Below, piece by piece: positions 27,181 to 36,100 of a stretch of 48,615 nucleotides of DNA. This DNA comes from a virus. Position 1 is the stretch's first letter. The number at the start of each line of letters is the position of its first letter. The translations under genes were made by a program, and so were the position numbers. Below the pieces are notes generated by a model. The model did no database searches, was not told the DNA's origin, and worked only from the letters and a program-made list of their open reading frames with translations. The stretch covers positions 1 to 48,615 of the IMG/VR virus record IMGVR_UViG_3300043015_001453; one strand, given 5' to 3'.

Positions 27181-27445
27181 AGCAAAAGAACCTGTATTCA
27201 AACTTGGAGACTTGGTATTTTATCAACCAAGCGAGATGAATAAGTATGCAAACGGTGAGAGGCAAATGGGGATTATTTTAGCAATAACACCTGAAGTTGC
27301 TCCACTGTTTGAGGTCTTACCTGACGCGGAACTGTGGATGTATGAATATAAGGTCAAGTGGATAGATACAGGATACACTTCAACGCTTCATGCATTTAAT
27401 TTAAAAAAAGTTGAAATTCCTGTTGACAAAGAAGAGGAAACATGA
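27164..27445 (+). CDS. small SH3-barrel-like protein
   Basis: This 93-aa protein starts at ATG 27164, overlapping the previous gene by 17 bases. The core FKLGDLVFYQPSE, ERQMGIILAITPE and WMYEYKVKWIDTG is a beta-barrel pattern shared by several short proteins here. A weak promoter-like sequence for the next gene lies in its 3' end (27423). Function unknown. Confidence 0.6.
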   Translation: MENKHKAKEPVFKLGDLVFYQPSEMNKYANGERQMGIILAITPEVAPLFEVLPDAELWMYEYKVKWIDTGYTSTLHAFNLKKVEIPVDKEEET

Positions 27446-27456
27446 TACATTATAAT
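27423..27456 (+). promoter_or_regulatory. possible weak promoter
   Basis: TTGACA at 27423-27428. The best -10 at normal distance is TACATT (27446-27451), while TATAAT at 27451-27456 is 22 bases away. The layout is like 28630, where two -10 candidates also overlap. Confidence 0.35.
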
Positions 27457-27468
27457 AAAGGAGGAAAC

Positions 27469-27666
27469 ATGATAGGGAAATTAGTAAAATGGATTCACGA
27501 TGAGATACCAACAAATCTCTGTGTGATAATTGATGATTTGGGATATAAAGAAGATCATATTGTTTTATCCGAAGAAGAAGATAATGAAATGCTTTTTCTT
27601 TGTTATGACTTTATAACAAACGAACAATTCTATGCTTTAGAAAGCGAACTTAGTTTTATAAACTAA
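27469..27666 (+). CDS. small acidic protein, unknown
   Basis: This 65-aa protein starts at ATG 27469 behind AAGGAGGAAAC; an in-frame upstream ATG (27442) lies within the putative promoter and is less likely. The sequence MIGKLVKWIHDEIPTNLCVI and the acidic middle fit the short barrel-like proteins. Function unknown. It precedes the tRNA-Gly/tmRNA block. Confidence 0.5.
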   Translation: MIGKLVKWIHDEIPTNLCVIIDDLGYKEDHIVLSEEEDNEMLFLCYDFITNEQFYALESELSFIN

Positions 27667-27676
27667 TTAAAATAAT

Positions 27677-27753
<77 letters not shown>

Positions 27754-27761
27754 TTTTATCC

Positions 27762-28147
27762 GGGGGCGCAATGGTTTCGACAGGGTAGACATGAAGGACA
27801 AGTGCAAGTAAGCCTGAACAGCTTTGATAGTTTAAAAAAATTATAATTGCCAATAATAACAATTATTTCGAAGTAGCTCAAGCAGCTTAATCGGGTGGTT
27901 TCTTTATACCATCAGTCCAAATAAAGATAGTCAGATAGGTGAGACGATAAAGTTATAAGGAAGTCTAGCGGACTTTGCCGTACCTAAAATGGTTACCCTG
28001 TTGGTAGCAGGTGGAACTCTAAGGCTACACAAGAGTTGGTTGGAAAAAAGGTAGCTACTTTGTTTGTTTAGAGAAACAAAATAAACTTGTGAACGACTTT
28101 AATTTATGATGCTGTGGACGAGGGTTCGATTCCCTCCGCCTCCACCA
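27762..28147 (+). ncRNA. ssrA: tmRNA (ssrA), one-piece
   Basis: The 5' end GGGGGCGCAATGGTTTCGAC and the 3' end GGGTTCGATTCCCTCCGCCT plus CCACCA form the tRNA-like half; acceptor GGGGGCG pairs with CGCCTCC. The tag reading frame at 27849-27890 gives ANNNNYFEVAQAA then TAA. tmRNA rescues stalled ribosomes and tags the nascent peptide for proteolysis. The tag ends QAA rather than the usual LAA. The 386-nt length is typical of a complete molecule with pseudoknots. A strong terminator follows. Confidence 0.92.
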
Positions 28148-28150
28148 CTT

Positions 28151-28211
28151 ACCCCATGCTAGTATCCTTCCATAACTAAACTTTGGTCGGAGAATCATGG
28201 GGTTTTTTTTA
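28151..28211 (+). terminator. terminator after tmRNA
   Basis: ACCCCATG at 28151 pairs with CATGGGGT at 28196-28203, followed by a T run. The intervening loop is about 37 nt. Confidence 0.8.
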
Positions 28212-28222
28212 AAAAAAACCAG

Positions 28223-28232
28223 ACTATTTATT
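28223..28232 (+). promoter_or_regulatory. CTATTTAT box
   Basis: ACTATTTATT lies 21 bases upstream of the MKLT-prefixed gene at 28254 and just after the tmRNA terminator. No -35 element is seen. Confidence 0.5.
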
Positions 28233-28253
28233 ACAAATTTAGGAGATATTAAA

Positions 28254-28619
28254 ATGAAACTTACAACTCAAAGACTTAAGCAACTTATCAAAGAGGAGAT
28301 TCAAGCAGCAATGAAAGAAGAAATGTCCGACGATCAAGGAAAAGTACAACAAGCAGTGCAACTCATCCTTGGTGGTTGTAAAGCAGTGATGAATGGTGGA
28401 AAAGTTCGTGGTATTAAACATAGCCGTGATACACAAAATGACAGAAACGAATGCGTTGTAGAAGTAGATGTTTGGTTATACCAAAATGGGTTTATTGACG
28501 ATCTATATGGTGCCGTTGATAATCCTTTTGTTCAACAAGTCATCGATGCTATAGACAACAAGACTGTCTCTGTTGATTCTAAAGTGTTTGCACATCTATA
28601 TATGATGGGTGATGGATAA
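28254..28619 (+). CDS. MKLT-prefixed small protein
   Basis: This 121-aa protein begins MKLTTQRLKQLIKEEIQAA, the shared tag, then a different body (residues 30-121) with an acidic, strand-rich core. It is a stand-alone cassette: terminator, CTATTTAT box, AGGAGATATT ribosome site, gene, next promoter. The tag and probable late expression make it a candidate for packaging in the head and ejection with the DNA. No domain is recognised in the body. Confidence 0.6.
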   Translation: MKLTTQRLKQLIKEEIQAAMKEEMSDDQGKVQQAVQLILGGCKAVMNGGKVRGIKHSRDTQNDRNECVVEVDVWLYQNGFIDDLYGAVDNPFVQQVIDAIDNKTVSVDSKVFAHLYMMGDG

Positions 28620-28629
28620 AAAAATTTAT

Positions 28630-28663
28630 TTGACAAACTCCTGAGAATATGTTATACTATAAT
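28630..28663 (+). promoter_or_regulatory. sigma70 promoter
   Basis: TTGACA at 28630-28635; TATACT at 28653-28658 gives a 17-base spacer, and an overlapping TATAAT lies at 28658-28663. It drives the nucleotidyltransferase-peroxidase operon. Confidence 0.7.
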
Positions 28664-28680
28664 ATAACTTAGGAGAAAAT

Positions 28681-29142
28681 ATGAATAGATTGATACCTCC
28701 ATCAATATGGAGCAATAAAACAGTTTTAGTGTCCGGCGGGTTTGATCCCATTCATGCCGGACATGTTGCTATGATAAGAGATGCGGCAAAGCATGGAGAT
28801 GTGATTGTCGTTGCGAACTCTGACGAATGGCTTATGAGAAAGAAAGGGTTTGTATTTATGCCCTTTGAAGAGCGCCGAGACATTCTTAAAGAGATCAAAG
28901 GTGTTATCATTGTAGCAGCCGTTGATGATTCAGACGGAACGGTATGTGATGCCCTCCGAAAAATCCGCCCAGACTATTTTGCAAATGGCGGAGACAGAGG
29001 AAAGAGCAACACACCGGAACAAGATGTCTGCGAAGAGCTTGGCATTGAAATGCTATGGGGAGTTGGCGGAGATTATAAACGAAACTCTTCATCTGATCTT
29101 GCAAAGAACTTAGTCGAAAATTATCCAAAGGAGGAAAAATGA
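28681..29142 (+). CDS. HxGH-type nucleotidyltransferase (cytidylyltransferase family)
   Basis: This 153-aa protein carries VLVSGGFDPIHAGHVAMIRDA (residues ~15-35), with the HAGH form of the HxGH motif. NSSSDL near the C-terminus stands where the family's ISS/TSS-x-x motif lies, and FANGGDRGK is like the heptose-phosphate adenylyltransferase domain. These enzymes join a sugar or alcohol phosphate to a nucleotide. The length is that of a single-domain RfaE C-terminal or TagD protein. It starts an operon including a tiny membrane protein, the peroxidase and a lipoprotein. The substrate is not deducible. Confidence 0.8.
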   Translation: MNRLIPPSIWSNKTVLVSGGFDPIHAGHVAMIRDAAKHGDVIVVANSDEWLMRKKGFVFMPFEERRDILKEIKGVIIVAAVDDSDGTVCDALRKIRPDYFANGGDRGKSNTPEQDVCEELGIEMLWGVGGDYKRNSSSDLAKNLVENYPKEEK

Positions 29143-29228
29143 ACGAACAATGGATTTTTTATTTAGATGCTCTTATCCCAATGATGGGGTTGGTGTATTT
29201 TTATTATTGCTTGCATAACATAGAATAG
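29139..29228 (+). CDS. tiny membrane protein
   Basis: This 29-aa protein starts at ATG 29139 in an ATGA overlap with the previous gene, behind AAGGAGGAAAA. The sequence contains one hydrophobic segment (LIPMMGLVYFYYCL). The good ribosome site and coupling support translation, but such small genes are hard to prove. Confidence 0.45.
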   Translation: MNEQWIFYLDALIPMMGLVYFYYCLHNIE

Positions 29229-29236
29229 GAGAACAA

Positions 29237-30187
29237 ATGAATATATTTAGCATAGTAACATTCTTGGCATGCAGTCAAGAAGTTAAGGTAGACGAACAAA
29301 AACTACTAACACAGTCAAAGGCAATCTTTAACACAATAGATTCGCTTGAGGCAAAACAAGATACAAAAGAAATTGTTGCGTTAGGTCGCGAGTTGTATCT
29401 AGAAAAAGCATTGAGCGGTAATGGAACACAATCTTGTGAGTCCTGTCATTTGCTCGATCACCACGGAGCAGAACCGCTTCGTGTTTCAGTAGGAGCTTAT
29501 GGAAAAGAAGTTGAGCGCAATGCACCATCAACTTTTAACTCTGGCTTTCATATCTCTCAGTTTTGGGATGGACGAGCAGCAACTCTTGAAGAACAAGCGG
29601 CTGGACCTATCACAGCAGCAGGCGAAATGGGTATGCCTTCACAAGAAGCAGCAGTTAAAGCAATCGCTTCAATTGAGAAATACCCTGCTTTATTTGCCTC
29701 TGTTTTCCCAAACGAAGAGAACAGTATAACATTTAATAACATAACCAAGGCTATTGCTGCATTTGAAAGAACTCTTGTAACCTCTGACCGTTTTGATGAC
29801 TGGATGAAAGACCAAGGTAAACTTACTACAACAGAACTCAAAGGTCTTGAAACTCTCATCAATACCGGATGTGTATCTTGTCATAACGGTCCTCTATTGG
29901 GAGCCAACTCTTATCAGAAGGTTGGAGTTATGGAGCCATATCGCCCAGACCCAGAACACATTGATCTTGGTCGTTTCAATGTAACAGGTAATCCAGCAGA
30001 CAAAGAAGTGTTCAAAGTTCCTTCATTGCGAAATGTAACCAATACAGCGCCATACTTTCATGATGGTCGTGTATCAACAATCGAAGAAGCCATATCTACT
30101 ATGGCTCGTATTCAACTTGGAAAACAACTATCGGAAAAAGAAATTGCCGACATCGTTGCCTTTCTTAAAACAATGGAGAAAAAATGA
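29237..30187 (+). CDS. diheme cytochrome c peroxidase-like lipoprotein
   Basis: In this 316-aa protein MNIFSIVTFLAC gives a very short signal with lipobox TFLAC (Cys12). Two heme c sites are present: CESCH at 67-71 and CVSCHNGPLLG at 212-216. Family blocks in order include QFWDGRAATLEEQA, GPITAAGEMGMP, AIAAFERTL, VPSLRNVTNTAPYFHDGR and a helical end. This is the MauG/CcpA peroxidase family, which reduces peroxide in the periplasm. It needs host cytochrome c maturation. Such a gene is very unusual for a phage; it may help the host's respiration or peroxide resistance. It is coupled by ATGA to the next lipoprotein gene. Confidence 0.9.
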   Translation: MNIFSIVTFLACSQEVKVDEQKLLTQSKAIFNTIDSLEAKQDTKEIVALGRELYLEKALSGNGTQSCESCHLLDHHGAEPLRVSVGAYGKEVERNAPSTFNSGFHISQFWDGRAATLEEQAAGPITAAGEMGMPSQEAAVKAIASIEKYPALFASVFPNEENSITFNNITKAIAAFERTLVTSDRFDDWMKDQGKLTTTELKGLETLINTGCVSCHNGPLLGANSYQKVGVMEPYRPDPEHIDLGRFNVTGNPADKEVFKVPSLRNVTNTAPYFHDGRVSTIEEAISTMARIQLGKQLSEKEIADIVAFLKTMEKK

Positions 30188-31089
30188 GATTTGCTTTATT
30201 AACAACGCTTCTTGCTTGCGGCGGAGACATTCTTATCTCCGCAAACTATGATGAAAAAACAAACGATACAACTGATGTGGTTGTCGTTGAAGACACTGTA
30301 GCTCCAAGTCCAACATCGGACACCCCAAACGAACCGACAAATGAACCAGAGTCACAAATGACTGAACTATCCGTTGGTCTTGCAACGATTCACTTCCGAC
30401 AGATATCATGCCCAGCATGTGTCGGAGCATATGGAGAGTTTGATATTACCGCTGAACTTAAGATGCACCAACCAACATCCGGAGACTATTTTGAATATAT
30501 GACTCCTGTTGGAACATGCACTACACAAATGATTGAAACTTATGTAAGTTCTCAACCGGTTCAAGCAACACAGCCAGCTATGTTCAATAGTATTCAACTT
30601 AACCCATCAGGTCAAGGACAGTGGACAAACAACTATCTCTACGAGTATCAAATACAGAGACAGACACCTCATACAATTGTTACTGAAAACGGCACGATAG
30701 TTGACGCATTTACGACCATAGAAGGCTTTGACGACATTCAACCCTATACCTTACTATGGGTCGATCCTTCTTACGCTTTTGATGCCGTAATTTCCAAGAA
30801 TGGAACAACTTTTACATGGTTCCCTGTTCTGCCTCTTGATTACTTTGAGATTCTTATTGCGGTTTATTCGCCCGATGGTTCTCAACTTCTCGGAGCGGTT
30901 AGTTGTATGGAGACAGACACAGGATATATGTTTGTTCCCGGTGCATACTTTCAGTCATATCCGATGTGGTCTCTAGCTGCTGTGCATCTTATTCGACACA
31001 GAATAGGAAGACAGATAGCACCAGAGTTTAACGGTTACATTGACTCGCATATGATTTGGGAAGTTATTGGAACAGGACACATTGAATAG
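30184..31089 (+). CDS. secreted lipoprotein, unknown function
   Basis: In this 301-aa protein MRFALLTTLLACGGD supplies a short signal with lipobox LLAC (Cys12). An acidic Thr/Asp/Pro/Glu-rich linker (about 20-60) follows. Then a compact domain has Cys residues at ~78, 81 and 111 that could form disulfides or a metal site (SCPAC). The end is VIGTGHIE. It is translated with the cytochrome c peroxidase, so a common periplasmic or outer-surface task is likely. No family is recognised. The last codons are duplicated 590 bases downstream in a gene relic (31656-31680). Confidence 0.65.
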   Translation: MRFALLTTLLACGGDILISANYDEKTNDTTDVVVVEDTVAPSPTSDTPNEPTNEPESQMTELSVGLATIHFRQISCPACVGAYGEFDITAELKMHQPTSGDYFEYMTPVGTCTTQMIETYVSSQPVQATQPAMFNSIQLNPSGQGQWTNNYLYEYQIQRQTPHTIVTENGTIVDAFTTIEGFDDIQPYTLLWVDPSYAFDAVISKNGTTFTWFPVLPLDYFEILIAVYSPDGSQLLGAVSCMETDTGYMFVPGAYFQSYPMWSLAAVHLIRHRIGRQIAPEFNGYIDSHMIWEVIGTGHIE

Positions 31090-31098
31090 ATAAAAACA

Positions 31099-31108
31099 AA
31101 CTATTTAT
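31099..31108 (+). promoter_or_regulatory. CTATTTAT box
   Basis: AACTATTTAT sits ten bases after the lipoprotein stop and 22 bases before the MKLT-prefixed gene at 31131. Confidence 0.5.
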
Positions 31109-31130
31109 TGTAAAGTTGGAGAGATTTCAT

Positions 31131-31655
31131 ATGAAATTAACAAATGAAGCAATAAGAAGAATTATCAAACAAGAACTAGACAGCGTTCTCAAAGAAATGA
31201 GATATCCTGGTGGACACCCTGATCCTGAATTTCTAAAAAAAATTCGCCGTGACGATGCTGGGATTGATGCAATGTTTCTTAAGAAAATTGAAGATCTAGA
31301 GAAAGAAGATCCTAAAATGGCTAGAGAACTCGCAAAAGGTTTGGGTTCACAAGAGAATTTAGAAGTGATGCCTGATGATCCGAAAAATATAATGCAGTTG
31401 AAAAATGAAATTGTTGATTTACAATTGAAAGCAAGAGCGGCTCTTTGGAACAACACCTCGGATGTTTGGAGACCTTTAGTAGCAAAACTCAATAAAAAAT
31501 TAGATGAATTAAGCGCTATAACAGGAGAACCAGTAGGTGACATTGACAATACTGCTTCTGTACAGACTGACTTTCATAGAAAGCATTCTGGTGAATCATT
31601 TCAAGGACCACATAAAGTTTATTCACCTGATAATCTAGGTCCAGATTATTTATAA
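31131..31655 (+). CDS. MKLT-prefixed protein, likely inserted cassette
   Basis: This 174-aa protein starts MKLTNEAIRRIIKQELDSV, a variant of the shared tag (II-x-Q-E). The body is helical and charged, followed by a Gly/His/Asp-rich C-terminus. ATG 31131 is preferred because of the GGAGAG site and the shared start; the ATG 15 bases upstream is in-frame but lacks both. The gene lies between a lipoprotein gene and a fragment of a second copy of that gene's end, as if the cassette replaced a paralogue. Packaging in the head is inferred. Confidence 0.6.
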   Translation: MKLTNEAIRRIIKQELDSVLKEMRYPGGHPDPEFLKKIRRDDAGIDAMFLKKIEDLEKEDPKMARELAKGLGSQENLEVMPDDPKNIMQLKNEIVDLQLKARAALWNNTSDVWRPLVAKLNKKLDELSAITGEPVGDIDNTASVQTDFHRKHSGESFQGPHKVYSPDNLGPDYL

Positions 31656-31680
31656 CTTTGGAACAGGCCACGTAGAATAG
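31656..31680 (+). pseudogene. 3' relic of a lipoprotein paralogue
   Basis: Bases 31658-31680 match 31067-31089, the end of the lipoprotein gene, at 20 of 23 positions. Translated in frame they give FGTGHVE-stop against IGTGHIE-stop, so the changes look like coding drift. No upstream part of this copy remains. A terminator follows directly. Confidence 0.55.
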
Positions 31681-31684
31681 CTTT

Positions 31685-31745
31685 AAAGGCATCCTACTGA
31701 AGAATCAGTGATAAGGGCTCCTCTCGTTAGGATGCCTTTTTTTTT
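31685..31745 (+). terminator. terminator
   Basis: AAAGGCATCCTA at 31685 pairs with TAGGATGCCTTT at 31728, followed by T residues. The loop holds about 30 nt. Confidence 0.85.
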
Positions 31746-31756
31746 ATATAAAATAC

Positions 31757-31785
31757 TTGACAAACACAACATACCGTGATATAAT
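31757..31785 (+). promoter_or_regulatory. extended -10 sigma70 promoter
   Basis: TTGACA at 31757-31762, a 17-base spacer and TGA-TATAAT at 31780-31785. It drives the putative nuclease/methyltransferase pair. Confidence 0.8.
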
Positions 31786-31811
31786 ATATACATGTTCAAT
31801 GAGGAGGAAAC

Positions 31812-32261
31812 ATGAAAATAGAACACAGTAAAACTTATCATTTCGAAGTAAAGGAATTCTCTTTTGGAGATATTCCAAGAGAAGAGTTGATAGAAAACTT
31901 TAAGGACGGACGATGCTGTTCGTGGTTTATGGAGCCGCAACTAGTAAAGTGGTTCCCAGATTTATCCCGTGTTAAGGGAGACAAAGATCATGACCATATC
32001 GACAAAGATGGTGTGAAATATGATGCTAAAAACTTTACAAAATATGGTTTGAAATTTATGCCTTCTAATCAACTTGGAGCAGGTAGAAAATTTAATGAAA
32101 GCATAGCTTATGAAAAAGCAAATGATTTAATTTACATATGCTGTGACATTGTAGATTTTCCAAAAGTTAGAGTGAGATTTGAAAAGGGATCTGAACTTGT
32201 AAAGAGGTTTCCCACCTGTAAGATCAATAAAGGCTCTAGAGAGGAGTTTTTCAATGGGTAA
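31812..32261 (+). CDS. putative restriction-type nuclease paired with methyltransferase
   Basis: In this 149-aa protein residues ~54-90 carry KGDKDHDHIDKDGVKYDAKNF and then KFMPSNQLGAGRKFN. Acidic residues followed by D-A-K could form a PD-(D/E)XK active site of the D-x-K type. The downstream YICCDIVDFPKVRV looks like the last core strand. It overlaps the adenine methyltransferase by eight bases, the usual linkage of a restriction-modification pair. Similarity to a named enzyme was not recognised, so it remains a hypothesis. The alternative is a DNA-modification accessory protein. Confidence 0.5.
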   Translation: MKIEHSKTYHFEVKEFSFGDIPREELIENFKDGRCCSWFMEPQLVKWFPDLSRVKGDKDHDHIDKDGVKYDAKNFTKYGLKFMPSNQLGAGRKFNESIAYEKANDLIYICCDIVDFPKVRVRFEKGSELVKRFPTCKINKGSREEFFNG

Positions 32262-33096
32262 TGCAGTTAACGATAAATACTTTACAAAACCTGAAACTGT
32301 TGATTTGTGTTTGGGTTTAATAGATCTAAAAAAATATGATTTGATAATAGAACCATCAGCCGGCTGTGGGTCGTTTTTAAATAAACTACCTAAAAAAAAT
32401 TCTAAGGGCATAGACATATCCCCAGATATAGCAGATGTAATAGAACTGGATTTTTATAGTATTGAGAAAGTCATAAAGCTTTTAGAGTTAGAAAAAAATA
32501 AGGAAAAAAAATATCTGTCAATTGGAAATCCACCATTTGGAACCAGTTCTGGGATGGCTATCGACTTTTTTAACGGTTGTAGTATTTTTTCTGACACTAT
32601 AGCGTTCATTGTTCCTAGGACTTTTCGTAAGATAAGTGTTACCAATCGATTGTCTTTTGATTTTTCTTTATCGAAAGAACTTATATTGCCAAAAAACAGC
32701 TTTTTAGTAATGGACCCCAACAGCCCGACACTAACCTCTGAATATGATGTTCCCTGTGTTTTTCAAGTTTGGGATAAAACAGAAGAAAAAAGAGTAAAGG
32801 TAGAGTCTAGATCTACTTCACGCTTTATAAACTTTGAAAGTAATATAAAACAAGCAAAATATGCTTTTAGAAGAGTTGGCGCTGCGGCAGGAGATCTATA
32901 CGAAATTTCTAAATCAAATCGATCAATGTCTGCGCCAAGTCATTTTTATATAAATTGTGAAGACAATATTGCAGATGCAATAAGAAAGCTAGATTGGGGT
33001 TACAATTCTGCAAAATACGACACAGCCGGAAATCCAAGTATTTCAAAGAATGAATTGATAATAAGTTTAGAAAAATACTTGACAAATATGCCGTAA
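32254..33096 (+). CDS. adenine-specific DNA methyltransferase-like protein
   Basis: In this 280-aa protein motif I is EPSAGCGSF (about residues 29-37). The catalytic motif NPPF lies near residue 93 in SIGNPPFG, followed by FIVPRTFRKIS. This order (SAM loop before NPPF) is gamma-class N6-adenine methyltransferase, distinct from the beta-class enzyme at 14351. The target-recognition part is short. It overlaps the putative nuclease gene, and its last codons contain the promoter for the DnaE gene (33079). Confidence 0.8.
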   Translation: MGNAVNDKYFTKPETVDLCLGLIDLKKYDLIIEPSAGCGSFLNKLPKKNSKGIDISPDIADVIELDFYSIEKVIKLLELEKNKEKKYLSIGNPPFGTSSGMAIDFFNGCSIFSDTIAFIVPRTFRKISVTNRLSFDFSLSKELILPKNSFLVMDPNSPTLTSEYDVPCVFQVWDKTEEKRVKVESRSTSRFINFESNIKQAKYAFRRVGAAAGDLYEISKSNRSMSAPSHFYINCEDNIADAIRKLDWGYNSAKYDTAGNPSISKNELIISLEKYLTNMP

Positions 33097-33107
33097 TGTG
33101 ATATAAT
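33079..33107 (+). promoter_or_regulatory. extended -10 sigma70 promoter of dnaE
   Basis: TTGACA at 33079-33084, a 17-base spacer and TGA-TATAAT at 33102-33107. The -35 lies inside the methyltransferase coding sequence. Confidence 0.8.
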
Positions 33108-33130
33108 ATTAATATACTTGAGGAGGTAAT

Positions 33131-36100
33131 ATGAATAATATAAAATTTGTTGGGCTTCACGCTCATTCGGGTGTTGGCTCACCCTTTGATGGCTTCGGCT
33201 ACCCGCAAGACCACATGAACTTTTGCTACGAGAATGGAGGACAGGCTCTAGCATTAACCGATCATGGAAACATGAATGGTTTCGCATATCAGATTCTGCA
33301 CGCAAACAAGATGGCAAAAGAAGGTAAAGACTTCAAACCAATCTTTGGTGTGGAAGCATACTTCATTGAAGATGTCGAAGACTGGAGAAAACAGTATGAA
33401 GAACACAAGGCAGATAAGAAGAAAGCCAAAGAACTATCTGATAAGCAATCAGGTGTAAACGTAGAGGAAGAAGGTGCGACCAAGTCAAAAGGTCGTTCCA
33501 TTAACCGTTCTCGTCATTTAGTTCTTCTCGCAATGAACCAAAACGGTCTTAACAATATATTTAAATTAGTATCGGAAAGTTACAGTGAGAAATACTTTTA
33601 TCGCAAGCCTCGCATGGATTATAGTCTCCTTCGCAAATACAGCGATGGTGTTATTGCTATGTCTGCTTGTCTTGGTGGTGTTTACGCTGGGTGCTATTGG
33701 GAAAACATTGAGAACGGTGAAGAGGCTGTTCTTGACTGCATGCGCGAAACAACCCGTACTATGGTTGATATCTTTGGTGATCGCTGGTATGGTGAGTTAC
33801 AGTGGAATGCTGTACCTGAGCAGCATGCTCTAAATAAATACATCATCCAGATGCACAAAGAGTTTGGTATCAAGTTGGTTTCAACTGCTGACTCTCACTA
33901 TCCTACACCAACTGCTTGGAAAGACCGTGAGCTATACAAGCGGCTCGGTTGGTTGGGACGTGGTGCGCCTGAATGGTTGGACATGACTCTTCCCGGTTCT
34001 GTTCAAGATATGGATTATGAACTCTATCCAAAGAATGGAGAACAAATGTGGGAAGACTTCAAGAAATACTCGGAGGAATATGATTATGATGAAGAACTCG
34101 TATTTAGAAGCATTGAGGAAAGTCACACCATTGCTTTCGAACGCATTGAACAGTTTGTTCCAGACACTACTGTTCGTCTTCCTGATTTTGTTGTACCTGC
34201 GGGTCGTGATGAAGATGACTACCTACGTGATCTATCACTTGGTGGCCTAAGTCACTTGAGAAAGAACAGCCCAGAATATATTTCCAGAATCAATCATGAA
34301 CTCAGCGTTATTGCTGATCGTGGTTTCTCAAAGTATTTCTTAACAATGAAAGCCATATCAGACAAAACAAATGAAGTTCAGTTGGCTGGTCCAGGTCGTG
34401 GTTCTGCTGCTGGTTCATTGGTAGCCTATGCTCTCGGAATCACACAGGTTGATCCTATTGAGTATGGACTTCTGTTTTCTCGTTTCTTGCGTTCTGATGC
34501 AACAGACTATCCGGACATCGACTATGATGTATCTGATCCCATGGTTCTCAAAGATATGCTTATCGAAGAGTGGGGCGATGATGTTGTTGTTCCTATCTCA
34601 AACTGGAATACACTTCAGCTTCGTTCTCTCCTCAAAGATATCTCAAAGTTCTACGAGATTCCATTCAATGAAGTGAATGCTGTTACAAACGTTATGATGA
34701 AAGAAGCCACACCTGCGGCCAAGCGAAAGCATGGTATTAAGGCTGGTGTATATACTCCAACCTTTGAAGAGACCATTGAGTTCTCCGACAGTCTTCGTGG
34801 GTTTCTTAACAAGTATCCACATGTAGCAGATCACGTCATGGCTCTTTATGGTTCTTATCGTTCATGCTCTCGTCATGCTGGCGGTGTGGTGGTTGGAGAA
34901 CAATTAAATAAATATATGCCTTTGATCTCGTCTAAAGGCGTTAGACAAACTCCATGGTCTGAGGGGCAGAACGTTCGTCAGCTTGAGCCTCTTGGTTTTA
35001 TCAAGTTCGATATTCTTGGACTATCAACTCTCAGAATGATTGAAGATTGCATTAGACGTATTCTAGTTAACAATGGAACTGAACAACCAACGTTTGCTCA
35101 GATCAAAGCATTTTATGATCAGAACCTCCATCCGGACGTTATTGATTTTGACAATCAGGATATTTATGAAAACATTTTTCACGAAGGTAAATGGGCTGGT
35201 ATCTTTCAGTTCACAGAGAAAGGCGCACAGTCATTTGCTGTCCGTGCCCAGCCGAAGTCCATTATTGATATCGCAGCTATTACGTCAATCTATCGCCCTG
35301 GGCCTTTATCGGCTGGTGTTGATAAGCAGTATGTTGCTGCTATTAATGACACTCTATCGATTGAGTATCTTCACCCTCTTGTAGAAGAAGTTACCAAAGA
35401 GACCTACGGCTTCTTGATTTTCCAAGAACAGATTGCTATGTTGGCTTATAAACTTGGAGAAAATATCTCTATGGATGAAGCTAACCTCCTCCGCAAAGTA
35501 CTTACTAAGAAGGGTACGGGTAAAGGACATGAGGTTAAAGAGGCGATCAAGGAGAAGTTTCTTGCTGGGTGCGAGAAGAAGGAGATCAGAAAAGAGGACG
35601 CTGAAAAGCTATGGGCCACTTTTGAATATTTCTCTGGTTACGGCTTCAATAAGTCTCATGCTGTATCATACTCCATCATATCTTATCAGTGTGCTTACCT
35701 TTATAACTATTTTCCTACTGAGTGGATGTGTAGTTTCTTGGATCGTGAGCCCGACACTAAGAAAGAGCAAGCAATTAATATTGCTAAGTCTCATGGTTAC
35801 TCTATCCGTCCTATTGATATCAATCTTTCTGGCGACTCTTGGGAGGCTGCTTCTGACCACGAGTTAGTTGCGCCGCTCACAACTATCAAAGGTCTTGGAG
35901 ACAAGGCTATCGAAGAGATTGTTGCGAACCGTCCTTTTGAGACTGTTGAGGAATTGCTATTCAATGAGAACGTTATCTATCGTAAACTCAACAAGAAGTC
36001 TTTGGATGCTCTTTGTCGCGGTGGTGCTTTGGATTCCCTCATTGATGATAGGTTCACAGGTGCTCAACACTTCTGGGCTGCTTGTTGCCAAGATCGTCCA

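Noticed and set aside
31127-31549. 140-codon open frame on the - strand
   Set aside because: It mirrors the 31131 coding gene and its Ser/Phe-rich translation is an antisense artefact.
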